From an uncultured Eubacteriales bacterium (GTDB lineage: Bacteria; Bacillota; Clostridia; Christensenellales; Aristaeellaceae), in NCBI GenBank assembly GCA_900553295.1, contig USCR01000096.1:1-9407 (forward strand): a stretch of DNA of 9,407 nucleotides. Direction: 5' to 3'. Positions 5,494-9,407 of the stretch are shown in pieces. Below the pieces are notes generated by a model. It was not told the DNA's origin. It did not search any database and saw only the letters and a program-made list of their open reading frames with translations. Position 1 is the stretch's first letter. Each line of letters opens with the position of its first letter. The position numbers and the translations under genes were made by a program.

Positions 5494-6197
5494 TGCGCGC
5501 CCTCCTGATCCTTGAGGATGACGAAGGAAATATTATCCCGGCCGCCGTGGTCCAGGGCGGCCTGCAGCAGGCGGTCGGCGGCGGCCTCCGGGGCGCATTC
5601 CCGCAGGATGCCCGCCATTTCCTCGTCGGAGACCATGCCGGAGAGCCCATCGGAGCACAAAAGCCACATGTCCCCCTTGCAGCGCTCCCGGGTAATCATG
5701 TCCACTTCGACGGTTTCGTCGGTGCCCACGGCCCGGGTAATCACGTTGCGCATGGGGTGATGGGCGGCTTGCTCCTGGGTAAGCACGCCCTGGTCCACCA
5801 GTTCCTGCACCAGGGAATGGTCCCGGGTCACCTGGGTGAAGGCGCCCTCCCGGAGCAGATAGGCACGGCTGTCCCCCACATGGGCCAGGTAGATCTCCCG
5901 CTCCCCTGCCCATAGCACCGTCAGGGTGGTGCCCATGCCGGATAGCTCCGCCTCCTCCCGCTGGCGCAGGTACAGGCGGCGGTTTACGGCCTCCACGGCG
6001 GTTTTCAGCAGCCGGGGGTCGGGGGTTTTGCCCTTGAGAAATTTCTCCAGGCCGTCCCGGGCGCCCGCGGAGGCCACTTCGCCCCCCTTGTGGCCGCCCA
6101 TGCCGTCGGCGACCCCGTAGAGGTGCTCCAGGACGATCAGCGCGTCCTGGTTATTCACCCGGAGCTTTCCAACATCGGTTCGGGTAACAGAGATCAT
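5490..6197 (-). CDS. prpC: PP2C-family Ser/Thr protein phosphatase PrpC (Stp)
   Basis: This cytosolic Mg/Mn-dependent phosphatase reverses PrkC phosphorylation. The 235-residue protein shows all bacterial PP2C motifs: NNQD with D18, GVADGMGGHKGGEVAS with D31, GTTLT (89-93), HVGDSRAY (106-113), TRDHSLVQELV (124-134), NVITRAVG (151-158), LCSDGLSGM with D183, and GGRDNIS with D221. The ATG at 6197 was chosen because it follows AAAGGAG by 10 bases. A TTG two codons further upstream is only 4 bases from that site. The AAAGGAG overlaps the rlmN stop codon, leaving 15 bases between genes. The stop overlaps the prkC start by 4 bases. The family is usually about 240-250 residues, so this copy is complete. 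Confidence 0.97.
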   Translation of the reverse strand: MISVTRTDVGKLRVNNQDALIVLEHLYGVADGMGGHKGGEVASAGARDGLEKFLKGKTPDPRLLKTAVEAVNRRLYLRQREEAELSGMGTTLTVLWAGEREIYLAHVGDSRAYLLREGAFTQVTRDHSLVQELVDQGVLTQEQAAHHPMRNVITRAVGTDETVEVDMITRERCKGDMWLLCSDGLSGMVSDEEMAGILRECAPEAAADRLLQAALDHGGRDNISFVILKDQEGAQ

Positions 6198-6212
6198 GGG
6201 CAAAGCACTCCT

Positions 6213-7262
6213 TTACTGGGCAGGATGGGCGGCGGACTCCGCCAGGGTTTTGCGGCGCAGCTGGCCGCAGGCGCCGTCGATGTCGTCCCCCATTTCCCGG
6301 CGGCGGGTGGCGGAGATATGGCACTCCTCGAGGGTTTTCAAAAAGCGGCGGACGGTGCCCTCGTCCACGGTGCGCAGGCTGCGCTCCTTGACCTCGTTCA
6401 GGGGGATGAGGTTCACGTGGCATTGCAGCCCCCGCAGGCGGGAGGCCAGCTCCCGGGCGTGGCGCTCCTCGCAGTTGACCCCGCCCACCAGCGCGTATTC
6501 AAAGATCACCCGCCGGCCGGTCTTTTCCACATAATTGCGGCAGGCGGCCAGCAGCTCCTCCATGGGGTACACCTTGGCGATGGGCATAGTCTGGCGGCGG
6601 ATCTCGTCGTTGGGCGCGTGGAGGGAGACGCTCAGGGTCACGGGCAGGTCCTCGTTCGCCAGGTCGTACATCTTGGGCACCAGCCCGCAGGTGGACAGGG
6701 ACACGCTGCGCAGGGAAATGCACAGCCCCTGGGGCTCCCGCAGCAGGCGCAGGAACTTCATCACGTTGTCGTAGTTGTCCAGGGATTCCCCGCTGCCCAT
6801 GAGCACCACGTTGTGTACCCGCTCCCCATCGGTGAGGAAGCGGTTGGCGGCGGTGATCTCCCCCAGCATCTCCCCGGGGGTCAGGGAGCGGACGCACCCG
6901 TCGAGGGTGCTGGCGCAGAAGGTGCAGCCCATGCGGCAGCCCACCTGGGTGGAGATGCACAGGGTGCGCCCGTAGTGATACTTCATCAGCACTCCTTCCA
7001 CGCAGTTGCCGTCCCGCAGGCCGAAGAGGAACTTCACCGTGTCGTCCAGCTTGGAGCGGCGGTGGGTCAAAATCTCCACGGGCTGGTCCACGGCGGTGGC
7101 CTGCAGCTGCTCCCGCAGGGGCTTGGGCAGGTTGGTCATCTCCGCAAAGCGGGCGCCCTTGTGCAGCCAGGCGAAGAGCTGCCCGGCCCGGAAACCGGGC
7201 ATGCCCTGGGCCAGGCACCATTCCTTCAGTTCGCCGGGGGTGAGGCTCATCAGCTCGGTCAT
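6213..7262 (-). CDS. rlmN: Dual-specificity 23S rRNA/tRNA adenine-C2 methyltransferase RlmN
   Basis: This radical-SAM enzyme methylates C2 of A2503 in 23S rRNA and of A37 in some tRNAs, using a methyl-cysteine intermediate. The 349-residue protein carries the 4Fe-4S motif GCRMGCTFC (C109, C113, C116) and the C-terminal methyl-carrier cysteine C332 in DDIDGACGQL. Other family blocks are LCISTQVGC, SVSLSTCGLVP, LPVTLSVSLHAPND and FEYALVGGVN. The SAM-binding GGE-type motif reads LMGSGES (154-160), where many homologues have GxGEP. The ATG at 7262 overlaps the rsmB stop as ATGA and has GGAGGA upstream. RlmN next to RsmB is typical of Firmicutes. It differs from the resistance enzyme Cfr in lacking Cfr-type sequence, in context and in the ACGQL ending, so resistance is not implied. 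Confidence 0.97.
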   Translation of the reverse strand: MTELMSLTPGELKEWCLAQGMPGFRAGQLFAWLHKGARFAEMTNLPKPLREQLQATAVDQPVEILTHRRSKLDDTVKFLFGLRDGNCVEGVLMKYHYGRTLCISTQVGCRMGCTFCASTLDGCVRSLTPGEMLGEITAANRFLTDGERVHNVVLMGSGESLDNYDNVMKFLRLLREPQGLCISLRSVSLSTCGLVPKMYDLANEDLPVTLSVSLHAPNDEIRRQTMPIAKVYPMEELLAACRNYVEKTGRRVIFEYALVGGVNCEERHARELASRLRGLQCHVNLIPLNEVKERSLRTVDEGTVRRFLKTLEECHISATRRREMGDDIDGACGQLRRKTLAESAAHPAQ

Positions 7263-8806
7263 GGCTTCCTCCCCATGCGGGCGATAAAGAACCCGTCCAG
7301 ATGATCCCGGTGGGGCAGCAGCTGCAGGCCCTCCGCCCCATAGCGCTGCCGCAGGGCGGCGGGGAAGCTGTCAGGCAGGGGCAGCAGGGTGAAGTCCGGG
7401 TGATTTTCCAGGAAGCGCCGCAGTTGCAGGGCATTCTCCTCCGGGAGAATGGAGCAGGTGCTGTACACCAGCTGCCCGCCGGGCTTGACATAGCGGTAGC
7501 AGGCTTCCAGCAGGGCCTGCTGGGTGGCGGCAAGGGCGTCCACGTCCTCGGCGGTGACGCGGTACTTCACATCGGGCTTGCCCGCCATGACCCCCGTGCC
7601 GGAGCAGGGGGCGTCCAGGAGCACCGCGTCCATGGTGCGCTCCAGCTCTTCCCGGAATACCGTGGCGTCCCGGGCCATGGGCCGGACGTTGTCCAGGCGC
7701 AGGCGGCGGGCCTGGGCCTCAATGAGCTTCACCCGATGGGGATGCAGGTCCCAGGATTGAACCCGGCCCGTGCCATTCAGCCGCTCGGCCAGGTAGCAGG
7801 TTTTGCCCCCGGGGGCGGCGCACACGTCCAAAAGCTGCATGCCCGGCCGGGTTTCGATGGCCAGGGCGGCAAACATGCTGCTCTGGCTCTGGATGCTGAA
7901 GCGGCCCGCCTGGAAGTCCGCGTCCCGGGAGATGTCCGCGGCGCCGTGAATGATATAGGCGTCCGGGGCCAGGCCCTTTTCCCATTGCCACACCTTGCGG
8001 TCCAGCAGCTTTTCAAAGGCGGAGCCGTTCAGCGCGGTCAGGTTGGGACGCAGGGTGATGCCCGCGTCCCGCTGGCGGTAGGCGGCGATGGCCGCGGCGG
8101 TATCGTATCCGTAGGCCGCCATGAGGCGCTCCACCAGCCACAGGGGCAGGGAGTACATCACGGAGAGATACTGCGCGGGCTCCTGCTGGGGGTCGGGGTA
8201 GACGATGCTCGCCCGGTCCCGGTCCAGCCCGCGGAGGATGGCGTTGCACACCCCGGCCAGACCCGGCATGCCCGCGTCCTTGCACAGGGACACGGCGGTG
8301 TTCACCGCGGCGCTGGCAGGAATTTTATCGTAGAGCAGCAGCTGGCAGGCCCCCAGGCGCAGGATGATGCGCAGCTTCATGTCCGTGTCGTCCTTGCGCA
8401 TGAAATCCTTCAGGGCCCAGTCCAGGCGGAGCTGGTTTTCCAGGGTGTCGTACACCAGGCTGGAGGCCAGGCGGCGGTCCGCCGGGCTCAGGCCGCTGCG
8501 GGTCAGCTCCCGGTCCAGGGCCAGGGCGGCGTACGCGCCGTTTTCCGCCACCTCATGCAGCACACGGAAGGCAACCCGGCGGGCAGCCAGGCCATCCCCA
8601 TGGGGCGCCTGCCGCCGGGGCGCGGCGGGACGTGCAAAGGCGCGCTCTCCAGGCTTGTGCTCCCCGGTGAGTTTGGCGAAGGTGCGCTCCCCAGGCTTGT
8701 GGTCTGCGGCGGGTTTGGCGAAGTTCCGCTCTCCGGATGTATGGGAAACAGGCCGCGGCGCAGGACGGCGGCCGAAATTGCGGGGGTCTTTCTGCTGATC
8801 GCTCAT
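7259..8806 (-). CDS. rsmB: 16S rRNA (cytosine-967-C5) methyltransferase RsmB
   Basis: RsmB methylates C967 of 16S rRNA with SAM during 30S assembly. The 515 residues comprise an unusual basic N-terminal extension (1-72), a NusB-like RNA-binding domain (about 74-200) with the signature AAVNTAVSLCK (166-176) and NAILRG, and a Rossmann methyltransferase domain. The last has LLDVCAAPGGKT (325-336), DAVLLDAPCSGTG with C401, and LVYSTCSILPEEN with catalytic C451. Family members are usually about 430-460 residues, so the excess is the extension, which contains three 14-residue repeats. The ATG at 8806 has GAGGAG 5 bases upstream and is 18 bases after the fmt stop. That supports the long form, although no other strong start was found near residue 70. 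The stop overlaps rlmN. Confidence 0.96.
   Translation of the reverse strand: MSDQQKDPRNFGRRPAPRPVSHTSGERNFAKPAADHKPGERTFAKLTGEHKPGERAFARPAAPRRQAPHGDGLAARRVAFRVLHEVAENGAYAALALDRELTRSGLSPADRRLASSLVYDTLENQLRLDWALKDFMRKDDTDMKLRIILRLGACQLLLYDKIPASAAVNTAVSLCKDAGMPGLAGVCNAILRGLDRDRASIVYPDPQQEPAQYLSVMYSLPLWLVERLMAAYGYDTAAAIAAYRQRDAGITLRPNLTALNGSAFEKLLDRKVWQWEKGLAPDAYIIHGAADISRDADFQAGRFSIQSQSSMFAALAIETRPGMQLLDVCAAPGGKTCYLAERLNGTGRVQSWDLHPHRVKLIEAQARRLRLDNVRPMARDATVFREELERTMDAVLLDAPCSGTGVMAGKPDVKYRVTAEDVDALAATQQALLEACYRYVKPGGQLVYSTCSILPEENALQLRRFLENHPDFTLLPLPDSFPAALRQRYGAEGLQLLPHRDHLDGFFIARMGRKP
8618..8743 (-). repeat. Three 42-bp in-frame repeats in the rsmB N-terminal extension
   Basis: Codons 22-63 of rsmB encode three consecutive 14-residue units: HTSGERNFAKPAAD, HKPGERTFAKLTGE and HKPGERAFARPAAP. 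The shared pattern is H-x-x-G-E-R-x-F-A-K/R. At the DNA level the second and third units share CACAAGCCTGG, and all share GAGCG and a TTYGC core, which points to tandem duplication followed by divergence. An earlier RNFGRRPAP (9-17) may be a decayed further copy. Confidence 0.8.
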
Positions 8807-8824
8807 AGTAACTCCTCTGTACGG

Positions 8825-9407
8825 TTATGGACGGGGGGCGGCGGGCCATACTTCGCCCACTTGGGCAGGGTGGCCGCGGAGGTAATCGGCGGCGGCCATC
8901 TGCTTGCCGCCGGGGGCCTGAAGCTGCAAAACGCGTACCGCGCCTTTTCCCGCGGCAATGACCAGGCCCTCCTTGGGGGAGGCCGCCAGCACCTGCCCGG
9001 GCTGGCCGTGCAGGTCAGGCTCCGCCTGGGCGCGCCAAAGCTTCAATACCCCCTCCGGGGAACCGGTGACCGCGCCGGGCCAGGGATTCAGGCCGTGGAT
9101 GCGCTGCACCAGCTCCTGGGCGGGCCGGGACCAGTCCAGGATGCCCATTTCCTTGGTGAGCATGGGGTCGTAGGTCATGTCCGCCTCGTTTTGGGGGGTG
9201 CGGGTCAGGGTGCCCGCTTCCAGGGCGTCCAGGGTGTCCAGCAGCACTTGCGCTCCCAGATGGCTGAGGCGCTCCGTCAGCTCCCCGCAGGTTTCCCCGG
9301 GGAGAATGTCCACGGCGGCGGAAAGCAGCATATCCCCGGTGTCGATGCCCTTGTCCGTGAACATGGTGGTAATGCCCGCCTGGCTGTCCCCCTGCAAAAT
9401 GCCCCAG
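8825..9407 (-). CDS. fmt: Methionyl-tRNA formyltransferase, C-terminal part (runs off the window)
   Basis: Fmt transfers a formyl group from 10-formyl-tetrahydrofolate to Met-tRNA(fMet), allowing bacterial translation initiation. Only the last 194 codons are present. The frame is open to the right edge and starts mid-protein (WGILQGDSQAG). The end of the catalytic Rossmann domain shows ITTMFTDKGIDTGDML. TYDPMLTKEMGILDW and HGLNPWPGAV mark the linker and the start of the C-terminal tRNA-binding OB domain. The N-terminal SLLP and active-site Asn/His region lies beyond the window. The complete protein would have about 310 residues. It precedes rsmB by 18 bases in the same direction, the usual def-fmt-rsmB order, so def is expected just outside. 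Confidence 0.95.
   Translation of the reverse strand, partial: WGILQGDSQAGITTMFTDKGIDTGDMLLSAAVDILPGETCGELTERLSHLGAQVLLDTLDALEAGTLTRTPQNEADMTYDPMLTKEMGILDWSRPAQELVQRIHGLNPWPGAVTGSPEGVLKLWRAQAEPDLHGQPGQVLAASPKEGLVIAAGKGAVRVLQLQAPGGKQMAAADYLRGHPAQVGEVWPAAPRP

Noticed and set aside
3385..5508. Long plus-strand open frames (3385-4476 and 4534-5508) opposite rsgA and prkC
   Set aside because: They are antisense to clear PrkC and RsgA frames. Their His-, Gly- and Val-rich composition is what GC-rich antisense codons give, and there is no domain or credible ribosome binding site.
6213..7262. A Cfr-type antibiotic resistance methyltransferase
   Set aside because: The housekeeping operon context and the RlmN-type sequence blocks identify it as RlmN.
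6090..7304. A 404-codon plus-strand open frame opposite rlmN
   Set aside because: It mirrors rlmN and part of prpC, has low-complexity antisense composition, and shows no recognisable family motif.

Overview
The window looks like chromosome from a GC-rich member of the Clostridia (Firmicutes), probably a gut-type anaerobe. The order fmt, rsmB, rlmN, prpC, prkC, rsgA, rpe is the classic Firmicutes housekeeping cluster. The three-PASTA PrkC kinase with an extra C-terminal domain, the strong AAAGGAGG-type ribosome binding sites and an IS256-type transposase fragment of a kind common in gut clostridia agree with this. Genus cannot be read from the sequence. Every gene except the transposase fragment is on the minus strand, so transcription runs from high to low coordinates.

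Region 1 (about 9407 to 1924) is one tightly packed operon: the 3' part of fmt, then rsmB, rlmN, prpC, prkC, rsgA, rpe and a newly noticed 27-codon ORF with a perfect Shine-Dalgarno. Junctions are ATGA overlaps (rsmB/rlmN, prpC/prkC), an 8-base overlap (rsgA/rpe), or gaps of 15 to 42 bases. The cluster joins initiator-tRNA formylation, two rRNA methyltransferases, a Ser/Thr phosphatase and kinase pair that senses the cell wall, a ribosome-assembly GTPase and a pentose phosphate enzyme. The promoter lies outside the window.

Region 2 (about 1921 to 261) concerns deoxyribonucleotide synthesis. An 89-residue protein resembles the extreme C-terminal glycyl-radical tail of anaerobic (class III) ribonucleotide reductase, but stands alone. 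Upstream of it are two palindromes that fit the NrdR-box consensus, with centres exactly 31 bp apart. It is followed by tandem hairpins, the second a good intrinsic terminator. Next come a truncated solute-binding protein gene and then nrdR, the repressor expected to bind such boxes, with its own consensus promoter and terminator.

Region 3 (1 to about 210) holds, on the plus strand, the first two dozen codons of an IS256-family transposase, cut off abruptly beside the nrdR terminator.

The most interesting point is the free-standing NrdD-tail-like protein under a putative paired NrdR operator next to nrdR. It suggests an RNR accessory protein, perhaps analogous in concept to the YfiD/GrcA spare glycyl-radical domain of pyruvate formate-lyase. 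The 27-residue basic ORF after rpe is the other candidate for something undescribed.
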